Origin: Hydrogenibacillus schlegelii
Lineage (GTDB): Bacteria > Bacillota > Bacilli > Thermicanales > DSM-22653
Direction of reading: 5' to 3'
Assembly (NCBI RefSeq): GCF_001653195.1
Contig: NZ_JXBB01000003.1
Span: 1-64,000 of the forward strand
DNA length: 64,000 bases
Below the pieces are notes generated by a model, which was not told where the DNA came from, did no database searches, and worked only from the letters and a program-made list of their open reading frames with translations. Both the position numbers and the translations under genes were made by a program. Shown piece after piece: positions 25,012-32,555 of this stretch (within the stretch, counting starts at the first letter, position 1; each line of letters begins with the position of its first letter).

Positions 25012-26337
25012 ATGAGCCCGTTCATGAGCGCGCGGAGGAAGGCGTCCGGTCGCGTTTTGCCTTGGCTTTTTCTGGCGTATGTCGTGGCGTTTCTGGATCG
25101 GACGAACATCAACTATGCCGCCCTGACGATGAACGAGGAGCTGGGCTTTACGGCGGAGATCTTCGGCCTTGGCGCCGGGTTGTTTGCGATCGGATACTGG
25201 CTTTTGGAAATTCCCGGCGCCATCCTGGCGGAACGATGGAACGCGAAGCTGTGGATCGTCCGGATCATGATCACGTGGGGCATCGTGGGGATGTTGTTCG
25301 CTTTTGTGCAGGCCCCCTGGCAGTTTTACTTGCTTCGGTTTTTGCTCGGCTTGGCGGAAGCGGGTTTTGTCCCGGCCGCCCTCGTCATGCTCGGCCACTG
25401 GTTTCCCGAGCGGGACCGGGCCCAGGCGGTGAGCTGGTTCTACATCGGCCTTCCCGTTTCACAGGTGATCGGCGGGCCGCTGGCGTCGTGGTTGCTGGGG
25501 GTGAAGTGGCTGGGGCTGTCCGGATGGAAATGGCTGTTCATCGTGGAAGGGGCGATGGCGGTGGTTCTCGGGCTCCTCATGCTCCTGTTCTTAACGAACC
25601 GTCCGGAAGACGCCCGTTGGCTCAGCGAAGAGGAGAAGCGCGCCCTTCGCGAACAGCTGGAGGCGGAACGCCGCGCGAAGGCGGGCGCCGGGCATGGCAG
25701 CTGGGCGCTGGCGCTCCGCGATTCGATCGTCTGGCGCGTGGCGATCAGCATGTTTTTGCTCGGTATCGGCTTCTACGGCTTTAACTACTTCGTGGCGTCC
25801 ATCACCAAGCAGATTTCGGGGTTGACGAACGCTTCGGTCGGCTGGCTCCTGGTGATCCCGTTCTCGCTGGCGGCGATCACGATGTATCTGAACGGCCGTC
25901 ATTCGGATGCGACCGGGGAGCGGCGCTGGCACACCGTCCTGTCGTGGTTCGTCGGCGGACTCGGCCTGCTTCTTTTGGCTTACGGCCCGCATCATCATCC
26001 CGCATGGCTCCTCGTGTGGCTGTCCATCGCCGCCGTCGGCCTCAATGCGTACTTTGGGGCGTTCTGGGCCATCCCGCAGACGTTCCTGTCGGGCGTGGTC
26101 GCGGCGAGCGGGATCGGACTCATCAACATGATCGGCAACATCGGGGGATTTGTCGGTCCGTATGTGACCGGGGCGATTCGCGATCGGGCCGGGTCGTTTG
26201 ATTTGGCCATCTTGCTCTGGGTGATCGCCCTTGTCCTCGCCGCAGCGCTCATTCTTTCGTTGCCGAAGGAAAAATCGGTGCCGAAGGAAAAGTCTTCGAC
26301 GAAGGAAAAATCTTCGACGGCGGAAACCAAATCATAA
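25012..26337 (+). CDS. MFS transporter, anion:cation symporter type
   Basis: A 441-aa membrane protein with 12 predicted hydrophobic segments. The MFS motif after the first helix, AFLDRTNINYAAL, is the signature of the ACS subfamily (phthalate, 4-hydroxyphenylacetate and hexuronate permeases). A charged central loop (LSEEEKRALREQLEAERRAKAG) separates the halves. The start at ATG 25012 is set by GGAGAAGGGGG ending at 25002. The C-terminus carries short repeats of the type PKEKS/TKEKS. It probably imports an aromatic acid for the operon and is its last gene. Confidence 0.85.
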   Translation: MSPFMSARRKASGRVLPWLFLAYVVAFLDRTNINYAALTMNEELGFTAEIFGLGAGLFAIGYWLLEIPGAILAERWNAKLWIVRIMITWGIVGMLFAFVQAPWQFYLLRFLLGLAEAGFVPAALVMLGHWFPERDRAQAVSWFYIGLPVSQVIGGPLASWLLGVKWLGLSGWKWLFIVEGAMAVVLGLLMLLFLTNRPEDARWLSEEEKRALREQLEAERRAKAGAGHGSWALALRDSIVWRVAISMFLLGIGFYGFNYFVASITKQISGLTNASVGWLLVIPFSLAAITMYLNGRHSDATGERRWHTVLSWFVGGLGLLLLAYGPHHHPAWLLVWLSIAAVGLNAYFGAFWAIPQTFLSGVVAASGIGLINMIGNIGGFVGPYVTGAIRDRAGSFDLAILLWVIALVLAAALILSLPKEKSVPKEKSSTKEKSSTAETKS

Positions 26338-26348
26338 AACGATGAACG

Positions 26349-26385
26349 AACCGACCCCGCCTGCATGGCGCGGGCGGGGTCGGTT
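26349..26385. terminator. Hairpin between convergent genes
   Basis: A 13-bp perfect stem (26349-26361 with 26373-26385) with an 11-nt loop lies between the MFS gene and the convergent pirin gene. There is no T-run on the plus side. Confidence 0.55.
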
Positions 26386-26467
26386 GTTGGCGCTATATTT
26401 TGATGGCGCTTATTTATGGAAGCTTGATGGACGGCCCGGAAGTCCGTAACGATTTCGACGGCGTTTT

Positions 26468-27319
26468 TCAGTCCACGAAGCTTCCGCGGAAAACGGGGCG
26501 TTCGCCGATCGGCGTGCCGAAGACGGCGACGAGGCGGGCTGCGCCGTTTGTGCCGCGGGCAGGGGCGGTGGACGCGGAGGGGCCGGCAGCCGAGGCGTCC
26601 GGGCCGGTGGCGGACGCCTTTTCCTCGGCGCCTTCCGGCGCCGGTTCGATGTCGAGTTCGGCGGCCTCGCCGGCGAGGACGACGAGCGCCGAACCGGCCG
26701 GGACCTCCAGCACGCGCCCGTCTTCCGCACCGCCGCGGAGCTGAACCCGGAGGCGGCCGGCCAGCGGATAGACCAATCCCTGATCTCCGTTCGGAATCTC
26801 CATCCGGTACCGGCCGTCGGAGGCGAGGGTGACGTCTTCATAGCGCATCGGACGGAGGATTTCGATCGGCGAGCCGCTTCCGACGATCGTCTTCACGGTG
26901 ACGCCGCCTTGGGCATGAACCGGAAACGCTTCGGGCGGCACGTCTTGATAGCCCGGCGGAATGCCTTTTTCGCTTCGCGGCAGGTTGATCCACAGCTGCA
27001 GCCCCTCGTTGACGCCGTCCGTTCCCGGCATCTCCGAGTGCCAGATGCCCGAACCCGCCGTGATGCGCTGGGCGCCGCCGGCGAAGATCACGCCCTCGTG
27101 ACCGGCGTCGTCGGCGTGCCGGAAGGCGCCTTCGAGCATATAGGTGATGATTTCAAAACCGCGATGCGGGTGCGGCGGGAAGCCGGCCGGCGGGCTGACC
27201 GCAAAATGGTCCAAAAGCAAAAAGGGATCCAAAAAGAACAGGGTCCGCGTCGGCATGAGCCGCCGCACCTGGGCGCCTTCGCCGTCCGTCGTCGGCGAGA
27301 GGGGAAGCACCTTCGCCAT
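26468..27319 (-). CDS. Pirin-family protein
   Basis: A 283-aa bicupin of the pirin family. The N-terminal metal site shows HPHRGFEIITYMLEG, then WHSEMP with His and Glu, so the iron ligands are present. Bacterial pirins include quercetin 2,3-dioxygenases and redox sensors. The start is ATG at 27319, with AAGGAG 10 bp upstream; TTG 27340 would extend it by seven residues. Near the C-terminus is an Ala/Glu-rich insert (GAEEKASATGPDASAAG) absent from most pirins. It is convergent to the aromatic operon and followed upstream by a LigB-type dioxygenase gene. Confidence 0.85.
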   Translation of the reverse strand: MAKVLPLSPTTDGEGAQVRRLMPTRTLFFLDPFLLLDHFAVSPPAGFPPHPHRGFEIITYMLEGAFRHADDAGHEGVIFAGGAQRITAGSGIWHSEMPGTDGVNEGLQLWINLPRSEKGIPPGYQDVPPEAFPVHAQGGVTVKTIVGSGSPIEILRPMRYEDVTLASDGRYRMEIPNGDQGLVYPLAGRLRVQLRGGAEDGRVLEVPAGSALVVLAGEAAELDIEPAPEGAEEKASATGPDASAAGPSASTAPARGTNGAARLVAVFGTPIGERPVFRGSFVD

Positions 27320-27373
27320 CCTGCCACCACTCCTTATCAAAGGCTATCGCTCAAATGCCACTAACATATGCCC

Positions 27374-28162
27374 CTAAAACGCCACCGCGAGCAGGCTCAG
27401 GCTGCCGTACTGGTAGTCCCGATACAGCACTTCGGGCGTCTGATCCGGCAGGCCGGCGCCCAGGGCGATCCAGTACGGCGCCAGGTGTTCCGGCGTCGGC
27501 ACCGCCCGGAGGGCATGCGGCGCGGTCCGGCGGTAGTCGAACAGGGCCGCCACATCCCGCCGTATCGTCTTTTCGAGCAGCCAGTCGTCAAAGGCGACGG
27601 CCCACGCTTCCGCTTCCTCCGCCTCCGTCCAGCGAAGCGACATGAGATTGTGCACCGTGCCGCCGCTCCCGATGAGGAGCACGCCTTCCCGGCGCAGCGG
27701 GCGGAGCGCTTCGCCGATACGAAACAACTGTTCGGGCGCATACCCCGGCACGACCGACGCCTGAACGACCGGCACGTCCGCCGCCGGAAAAAGGCGTCGG
27801 AGGACGACCCAGGCGCCGTGATCGAGCCCCCGGGCCGGATCGACGGAAACCGGAAAGCCGGCCGCCGCGAGGCTCGTCCGGACGCGCTCGGCGACGGCCT
27901 TCGAGCCGCGGGCGGGGTAGGTCACTTCATACAGCGCTTCCGGAAAGCCGTAAAAATCGTGGATCGTCTCGTAGGGGCCGTCCGTCATGGACACCGCCGG
28001 ATGGCGCGTCGTCCAGTGGGCGGTGAACACGACGACGGCCCGCGGTTTTTGGGCCGCGTCCCGCCACGACGCGCCGAGGCGGGTCAAAAACGCCGCATAC
28101 GCATCGTCTTCGATCGCCAGCATCGGCGATCCGTGGGCGATAAAAAGCGCCGGCGCGTTCAC
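27374..28162 (-). CDS. Class III extradiol dioxygenase, LigB/4,5-DOPA dioxygenase type
   Basis: A 262-aa protein of the LigB superfamily (YgiD/DODA group), unrelated in fold to the VOC-type extradiol enzymes nearby. Metal-binding His residues lie in FIAHGSP, VVFTAHWTT and GLDHGAWV, with a further His in GSGGTVHNL. The group opens catecholic rings such as L-DOPA; its physiological substrates in bacteria are mostly unknown. It starts at ATG 28162, with GGAGGT in front, and is 54 bp upstream of the pirin gene in the same direction. The two redox cupin/dioxygenase genes may form one unit with DoxX. Confidence 0.85.
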   Translation of the reverse strand: MNAPALFIAHGSPMLAIEDDAYAAFLTRLGASWRDAAQKPRAVVVFTAHWTTRHPAVSMTDGPYETIHDFYGFPEALYEVTYPARGSKAVAERVRTSLAAAGFPVSVDPARGLDHGAWVVLRRLFPAADVPVVQASVVPGYAPEQLFRIGEALRPLRREGVLLIGSGGTVHNLMSLRWTEAEEAEAWAVAFDDWLLEKTIRRDVAALFDYRRTAPHALRAVPTPEHLAPYWIALGAGLPDQTPEVLYRDYQYGSLSLLAVAF

Positions 28163-28271
28163 CGGCAGACCTCCTTTTGTTGTTTATTTTAGGTCAAGCG
28201 ATGAGCGGGCATGCATCGGCACCTGCGGTGCCTGAGCCCCGGACGCGCCGGCAGCGCTTGGAGGTCAAACC

Positions 28272-28685
28272 TCAGCCGCCGATCGAAACGCGGTAGGCGC
28301 CGGGGCCGGTCAAAAAGCCGATGACGAGGGCGATGACCGCCAGGATCAGCACATATTCGTAGCCATTATTGGTGATGAAAAGCCCGTGTTTCACGTGCAC
28401 CGTAAAAAGGGCGACGATCATCACCGCTGCGATCAAAAGCGCGGCGATCGGCGTCCAGAGGCCGAGCGCAAACAAAAGCCCGCCAAAAAATTCGCTGCCG
28501 CCCGCCAGAGCGGCCCACAGCCGGCCGGGGCGAAATCCGAGGGACTCCAGCCATCCGCCGACGCCGCCGAGCCCGTGACCGCCGAACCATCCGAACAGCT
28601 TCTGGGCGCCGTGGGCGGCGACGATGAGGCCGACGAAGAGGCGAATGATGAGAAGCCCCGCGTCCACATCGAGCTGGAAAACCAT
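28272..28685 (-). CDS. DoxX-family membrane protein
   Basis: A 137-aa protein with four hydrophobic helices, of DoxX/DoxD type: LLIIRLFVGLIVAAHGAQKLFGWFGG at the start, ALAGGSEFFGGLLFALGLWTP in the middle and a last helix at LILAVIALVIGFLTGPG. Family members sit in the cytoplasmic membrane and have been linked to thiosulfate:quinone oxidoreductase and redox stress. ATG 28685 is selected because AAAGGAGG lies 8 bp upstream. It is the first gene of the minus-strand DoxX-LigB-pirin group and is immediately preceded by transposon debris. Confidence 0.85.
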   Translation of the reverse strand: MVFQLDVDAGLLIIRLFVGLIVAAHGAQKLFGWFGGHGLGGVGGWLESLGFRPGRLWAALAGGSEFFGGLLFALGLWTPIAALLIAAVMIVALFTVHVKHGLFITNNGYEYVLILAVIALVIGFLTGPGAYRVSIGG

Positions 28686-28817
28686 CCTTTCGACCTCCTT
28701 TGCCTCCATGAAGCGAGATGGGATCGCTCATGATCTAACGAAACGGTAGCAGATAAAGAATATATAGCTCTATGGCTTTACCTTATCGTAAATCACGCGC
28801 GCTGTCAAGATCTTGGT

Positions 28818-29302
28818 GGGGTCCAAGGTTTCCTCCCGGGAGGCGATCCGGGAGCGGTCTCGCAGCTCTTCCTTGCCCCCGTGAAACTGCACCCCGTTCC
28901 GGAGCCCGGAGGGTCGCGGCTGGCGCTTTCGTCGGACGCTCGGTGAGGTCTGCTTCGTTTTTGCGCGGCACCGCCGCGGCCGAATCCGGAGAGAGACCGG
29001 CTTTTGCTCCACCCCCGTGTGCCGTTTCCGCCGCCCCTTTGACGAACGGTGGTGAACGTAGGCGGCGGATGACCCGGCCATGGGGACAGCGCGCTTCCTT
29101 TTTCGGCCGCCCGGCAACCCCATCGACGCTCTGCTCATTTTGCTCCAGGCGATCGATGATCCGGTCTTGAAGACCGAGCGCGTGTCCATAGGCGGTTTCA
29201 CAGGCGGTTGGAGCCTTCCTGCGATGGGGTGTGGGGACGATCCCATGAGCGCTCGGGCCGCCTTTTTCCTGCTTGAGCAACCCCACTGTTGAGCTTAGAG
29301 CC
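28818..29302 (-). mobile_element. ISL3-family relic, copy 2, internally deleted
   Basis: The right end (GGCTCTAAGC read inward from 29302) and about 250 bp of the N-terminal region match copy 1. Around 28975 the sequence jumps from a part homologous to about 18475 to a part homologous to about 19056, so roughly 580 bp are missing. The left terminal repeat is absent. It has the same orientation as copy 1. The left limit at about 28818 is approximate. Confidence 0.7.
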
Positions 29303-29311
29303 AGAGTACAC

Positions 29312-29340
29312 TTGACGGATGCCATCGATGAACGTATAAT
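29312..29340 (+). promoter_or_regulatory. Sigma-A promoter of the padR-DUF1129 operon
   Basis: TTGACG at 29312-29317 and TATAAT at 29335-29340 are 17 bp apart. The -35 box begins 9 bp outside the ISL3 copy 2 right end, as at the 19427 promoter. Confidence 0.85.
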
Positions 29341-29346
29341 CAAGCT

Positions 29347-29377
29347 GCTACCTTACGTAACAAGGTAGCAAATTTTT
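29347..29377 (+). promoter_or_regulatory. Hairpin or operator just after the padR transcription start
   Basis: GCTACCTT (29347-29354) and AAGGTAGC (29362-29369) form a perfect 8-bp inverted repeat followed by AAATTTTT. Just downstream of a perfect -10 box, it could be the autoregulatory PadR operator or a short attenuator. Confidence 0.55.
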
Positions 29378-29438
29378 GGCTCACCGACCTTGTAATGCAA
29401 TTTACTGGAGGAAGAAGGAGATTGCGTGGTGAACGAGC

Positions 29439-29780
29439 GTGGCGTCGAAAAGCAAAAGCCAGTTGTTGAAGGGTGTGTTGGAAGGGTGCGTTTTGGCGGT
29501 GATGCGGCAGGAAGAGATATACGGGTATGAATTGAGCGCCCGGTTGTCCGAATATGGGCTGAACTTTGTCAGCGAGGGCAGCATCTACCCGGTACTTTTG
29601 CGGCTGCAAAAAGAAAATCTGATCGTCGGAAAGCTGAAAGAATCGCCCAACGGCCCGCCGAGGAAGTATTACCGTTTGACGGAAGAAGGGCATCGGGCGT
29701 TGGATGGGTTTCGCCGTGAGTGGACGGAGCTGAAGACGGCCGTCGATCGCATTTTGCAGCTAGGAGAGGATGGACGATGA
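29439..29780 (+). CDS. PadR-family transcriptional regulator
   Basis: A 113-aa PadR regulator with the typical start SQLLKGVLEGCVLAVM, the winged helix IYGYELSARL...SEGSIYPVLLRLQKENLI and the wing GPPRKYYRLTEEGHRAL, followed by a short dimerisation helix. GTG 29439 fits the family N-terminus, although the nearest good Shine-Dalgarno (AAGGAG at about 29415) is rather far upstream. Its stop codon overlaps the start of the membrane protein gene (ATGA). PadR/DUF1129-type pairs are common in Firmicutes and usually repress their own operon. Confidence 0.88.
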   Translation: MASKSKSQLLKGVLEGCVLAVMRQEEIYGYELSARLSEYGLNFVSEGSIYPVLLRLQKENLIVGKLKESPNGPPRKYYRLTEEGHRALDGFRREWTELKTAVDRILQLGEDGR

Positions 29781-30475
29781 ATCAAGAAACCCGCCGCATG
29801 ACGGTGGAAGACATGGCGGCACTGAACAATGAACGGCGCCTGCAGTTGAACGAGGAAAACCGCAAGTACTATGAAGAGATGCTGGTGTACTTGCGGATGA
29901 GTCCCGTCGAACAACGGAAAGTGGAGGAGCTATTGCTGGAGATGCTGGATCATTTGTTGATCGCCCAGCGGGAAGGACGCACGGCACAAGATGTGTTCGG
30001 CGACGACCCGGAAAGTTATTGTAAAGAGGTGATTCAGACGTTGGGCAGGCAAAGGCTCTTTCATTTTCCCCGTTTTGCGTTCATTTTCAGCACCGTGCTG
30101 TATGTGGGATTTCTCTCGGATGCCTTGTTTCGTTTGACGGTGTATCCGTTGTTGAACCATTTTTATGGCGTGCCCGTTCCGGAAGGATTCAAGGCGGATT
30201 GGTTCGTCATGGCCGCCTTGGGGCCGCTTTGGATCGAAGGCATGATGTTTTTCATGCGGAAATCCACGTTTAAAGGGATGGGAGCGAAAATCGGGTGGTT
30301 TTTGCTGCTTCCGGTGATCAGCGTGGGCGGTTTTCTTCTCTGGCAATATATCTTCAAAGATGCAGTGCCCATGCTTCCCATTCCGGCTTGGATGAGTTTG
30401 GCGATCGGGGCAGCCCTTTGGTCGATTCACCGACTGGTGTTTAAAGGCGTGTTTAAACATGTTGATATTTTTTAG
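29777..30475 (+). CDS. DUF1129-type membrane protein
   Basis: A 232-aa protein. Its soluble N-terminal helical part (residues 1-90, with ENRKYYEEMLVYLR, LLEMLDHLLIAQREGRTAQDVFGDDP) matches the DUF1129 group that accompanies PadR regulators. Four to five membrane segments follow (FAFIFSTVLYVGFLSDALF, FVMAALGPLWIEGMMFF, IGWFLLLPVISVGGFLLW, MSLAIGAALWSI). The function is unknown; it is thought to be part of membrane-stress or partner-protein control. It is translationally coupled to padR. Transposon remains begin directly after the stop codon. Confidence 0.8.
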   Translation: MNQETRRMTVEDMAALNNERRLQLNEENRKYYEEMLVYLRMSPVEQRKVEELLLEMLDHLLIAQREGRTAQDVFGDDPESYCKEVIQTLGRQRLFHFPRFAFIFSTVLYVGFLSDALFRLTVYPLLNHFYGVPVPEGFKADWFVMAALGPLWIEGMMFFMRKSTFKGMGAKIGWFLLLPVISVGGFLLWQYIFKDAVPMLPIPAWMSLAIGAALWSIHRLVFKGVFKHVDIF

Positions 30476-30477
30476 CT

Positions 30478-30778
30478 CAGCCGCATTCGATGTGGCCGTC
30501 CTGTTTGACTTGGGAGTGGAAGGCATCGAGAAACATCACGACGTACACGGGCTGTAACGGCCGGTTTTGCCGCTTCCTGATCGCCGGCAGGAGTTTGTTC
30601 GTCCCGTTGGAGATGAGGGCCGGAGAGATCGCCGGGCCGTAGAGGCAAAAACGGTCGTTGCAGGGGGACTGGCTATCCCGTATGTTGACGCCTCGGGCGT
30701 ACAGGGCGATGATCTGGTCTTCAATGCCGGCGGTATTGGTCTGGTACTGCTTGATGATTTTCGGTTCAAACCGTGTTC
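30478..30778 (-). pseudogene. IS256-family transposase fragment
   Basis: Read on the minus strand from 30778, one frame gives RFEPKIIKQYQTNTAGIEDQ, IIALYARGVNIRDSQ, YGPAISPALISNGTNKLLPA and RPLQPVYVVMFLDAFHSQVK before a stop codon near 30478. This matches the region of IS256 transposases around the first catalytic Asp (VVFLDA). Both ends of the gene are missing. It fills the gap between the DUF1129 gene and the CRISPR-like repeats and is a dead remnant. Confidence 0.75.
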
Positions 30779-30780
30779 AT

Positions 30781-30867
30781 CGCCATCCCCCACGCGTGTG
30801 GGGAAGCCCCGCTCAGGACGACCGCGGCGATGGCGTCGAGCGCCATCCCCCACGCGTGTGGGGGAGC
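30781..30867. CRISPR. Two-repeat type I-E-like CRISPR remnant
   Basis: Two 27-bp repeats (30781-30807 and 30841-30867) differ at one base and are exactly 60 bp apart, leaving a 33-bp spacer. The core ccccacgcgtgtgggg is the palindromic part of type I-E repeats. No cas gene is in the window. An IS256 fragment abuts the array on the left. Confidence 0.6.
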
Positions 30868-30953
30868 ATATGCGCCGCCTGCCGTCCTTATGCCTGTGAC
30901 GCTGATGCTTTGAATCGCTTGTTGAAGCGCTTGGCGGACGTGAGCCGTTTCGG

Positions 30954-31238
30954 CTACCCCCCGGCGCGCATGGTCTTTACGCGATAGGCGCTGAGCACGG
31001 CGTCCAAACGTTCGGCATCCGGCGCTTCAAAGTCGAGAACGACGACATCGATCGACCACTCGGCGGTCAGCTTAAGTCTGCGGGATTCGCGGACGATGAT
31101 GCGAGCGCCGTCATCGCGGCAGTATCGTTCGAAAGGGCTTTCGGAAGAAGCCGGACAAGGCCTAAATCCGAGTTCGGCCAGATATTCGCGATGCGTGTCC
31201 AACGTTATCCCGCGAAATTCGAGGCGAGCCTGCGTCAT
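30954..31238 (-). CDS. Small hypothetical protein
   Basis: A 94-aa protein starting at ATG 31238 with GGGAGGGG 5 bp upstream. I recognise no family. It looks soluble, with alternating strands: MTQARLEFRGITLDTHREYL, the Arg-rich ARIIVRESRRLKLTAEW and WSIDVVVLDFEAPDAERL. The much longer open frame that contains it (to 31982) is a GC-rich shadow of rplU. It is divergent from rplU, with a 360-bp gap between them. Confidence 0.55.
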   Translation of the reverse strand: MTQARLEFRGITLDTHREYLAELGFRPCPASSESPFERYCRDDGARIIVRESRRLKLTAEWSIDVVVLDFEAPDAERLDAVLSAYRVKTMRAGG

Positions 31239-31512
31239 TGCCACCCCTCCCTCAGATTGCGATCGTGCTTTTCGGGGAGGGGCATCCTCCCCGATCCATG
31301 GGGGAAGGCAAAGCGCGTTCGGGTTTTCCGGAAACGGTCGAGTTTCCGTCGGGGTTGAAAGGCGTCTCATGAGGTCTTCCTTGTCCCTTAAGGTGACCGG
31401 GTCTCCGAGAACTGCTTGACCCATATCGCGCACGACCGCCCCATTGACTTCTGTGAAAAAATATGATAGCCTCGTGCTGTTCACAACCGTCGTCAACCGC
31501 CCGCGGCCGGTC

Positions 31513-31554
31513 GGCCGGAAAGCGTCCGGCCTCCAAGCATCGCACGGGCGATGC
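31513..31554 (+). ncRNA. Structured rplU leader, candidate ribosomal-protein leader
   Basis: Two perfect 6-bp hairpins (31513-31518 with 31526-31531, and 31537-31542 with 31549-31554) lie in the untranslated region 45-85 bp before rplU. Firmicutes often have an L21 leader RNA here that binds the protein for autoregulation. I cannot confirm the consensus. TTGACT at 31444 may be the -35, but no well-spaced -10 follows. Confidence 0.4.
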
Positions 31555-31598
31555 ACCGCCTGCGGCGCGTCCTGGCGAAGACGAAGGGGAGTGGGACG

Positions 31599-31910
31599 GT
31601 GTACGCGATCATCGAGACCGGCGGGAAACAGTACCGCGTCGAGCAGGGAACGGTGCTCTTTGTGGAAAAGCTTCCGGCAGAAGTCGGCGAGACGGTCGTC
31701 TTCGACAAGGTGCTCTTCGTGGAAAAAGACGGCGAGGTGATGATCGGCGCTCCGTACATCGGCGGCGCCCGCGTCACGGCCAAGGTGGAAAAGCAGGGCC
31801 GTGGCAAGAAGATCATCGTTTTTAAGTATAAGCCGAAGAAGAATTACCACAAAAAGCAGGGCCACCGCCAGCCGTACACCCGGGTGCGCATCGAGGCGAT
31901 TGAGGCGTAA
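31599..31910 (+). CDS. rplU: Large ribosomal subunit protein L21
   Basis: A 103-aa L21, usual length. It starts [16 protein letters not shown] and has the basic stretch [28 protein letters not shown], which contacts 23S rRNA. GTG 31599 is the start, with GAAGGGGAG 7 bp upstream; the longer frame from 31551 adds residues not found in the family. It is the first gene of the rplU-prp-rpmA-spo0B-obg order known from Bacillus. Confidence 0.97.
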   Translation: MYAIIETGGKQYRVEQGTVLFVEKLPAEVGETVVFDKVLFVEKDGEVMIGAPYIGGARVTAKVEKQGRGKKIIVFKYKPKKNYHKKQGHRQPYTRVRIEAIEA

Positions 31911-32053
31911 CGCCGGTCGGCGTTTCGATCCGGTGATCCGGTGAGCGGGGGATCCGACGGGCCGGCCTACGGAACGCTCCATGCCGCGTCGGGGCGATTG
32001 CGGGAACGCCGGTCGGGTGGCCGGCGAGCGAAGTCGATAAGGGTGGTTCGGCG

Positions 32054-32482
32054 ATGATTGAAGTGCGCGTCCGGCGCCGGGACGGGGTGCCGGTGAAGAT
32101 CGCCGTCGAGGGGCACGCCGGGTATGCCGATCCGGGAGAAGACATCGTCTGCGCCGGCGTATCGGCGATCACCTTCGGCACCGCGAACGCCGTCGTCCGC
32201 TTGACCGGTCTCGATCCGGTCAAGGAGATGGGGAAAAGCGGCTCCCTCCACTTTCACCTCCCGGCGCCCGGCGAAGGGGTCCCGTCGGACCGCCTTCGCG
32301 ATGCGCGGCTCCTCCTCGAAGGGATGCTCATCGCGCTCAAGGCGCTGGCCGCCTCCTATCCGGGCCATGTCGCGGTCGACGACCCGGAGGCGCCGGAGGG
32401 TGAGGGGGGCGGGGTCGTCGACCGGGTCGATCGGGGAAGGGCATCGGCGGAAAGACGGGACTCGGGAATAAGCTCGGGATGA
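32054..32482 (+). CDS. prp: Ribosomal-processing cysteine protease Prp
   Basis: A 142-aa protein of the YsxB/Prp family. The catalytic dyad His21 (GHAGYADPG) and Cys33 (IVCAGVSA) is intact. Prp removes the N-terminal extension of ribosomal protein L27, and the rpmA gene just downstream encodes such an extension. The family domain ends near residue 112; the remaining Gly/Glu/Arg-rich tail ([14 protein letters not shown]) is extra. It starts at ATG 32054. Confidence 0.92.
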   Translation: MIEVRVRRRDGVPVKIAVEGHAGYADPGEDIVCAGVSAITFGTANAVVRLTGLDPVKEMGKSGSLHFHLPAPGEGVPSDRLRDARLLLEGMLIALKALAASYPGHVAVDDPEAPEGEGGGVVDRVDRGRASAERRDSGISSG

Positions 32483-32555
32483 CCGGACGAGCGGGTCAGG
32501 GAACGCAGAAAGGAAGCCGAAGCGGCGCTTAAGTTCACTGAGGGAGGGACGCCCG

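Noticed and set aside
31272-31294. Hairpin tcggggagg/cctccccga as a terminator
   Set aside because: It lies in the divergent region between rplU and the 94-aa gene, lacks a T-run in either direction and ends no transcript there.
30954-31982. 342-aa minus-strand frame opposite rplU
   Set aside because: Only the first 285 bp (30954-31238) look like a gene with its own Shine-Dalgarno; the rest is the antisense of rplU and its leader, kept open by high GC.
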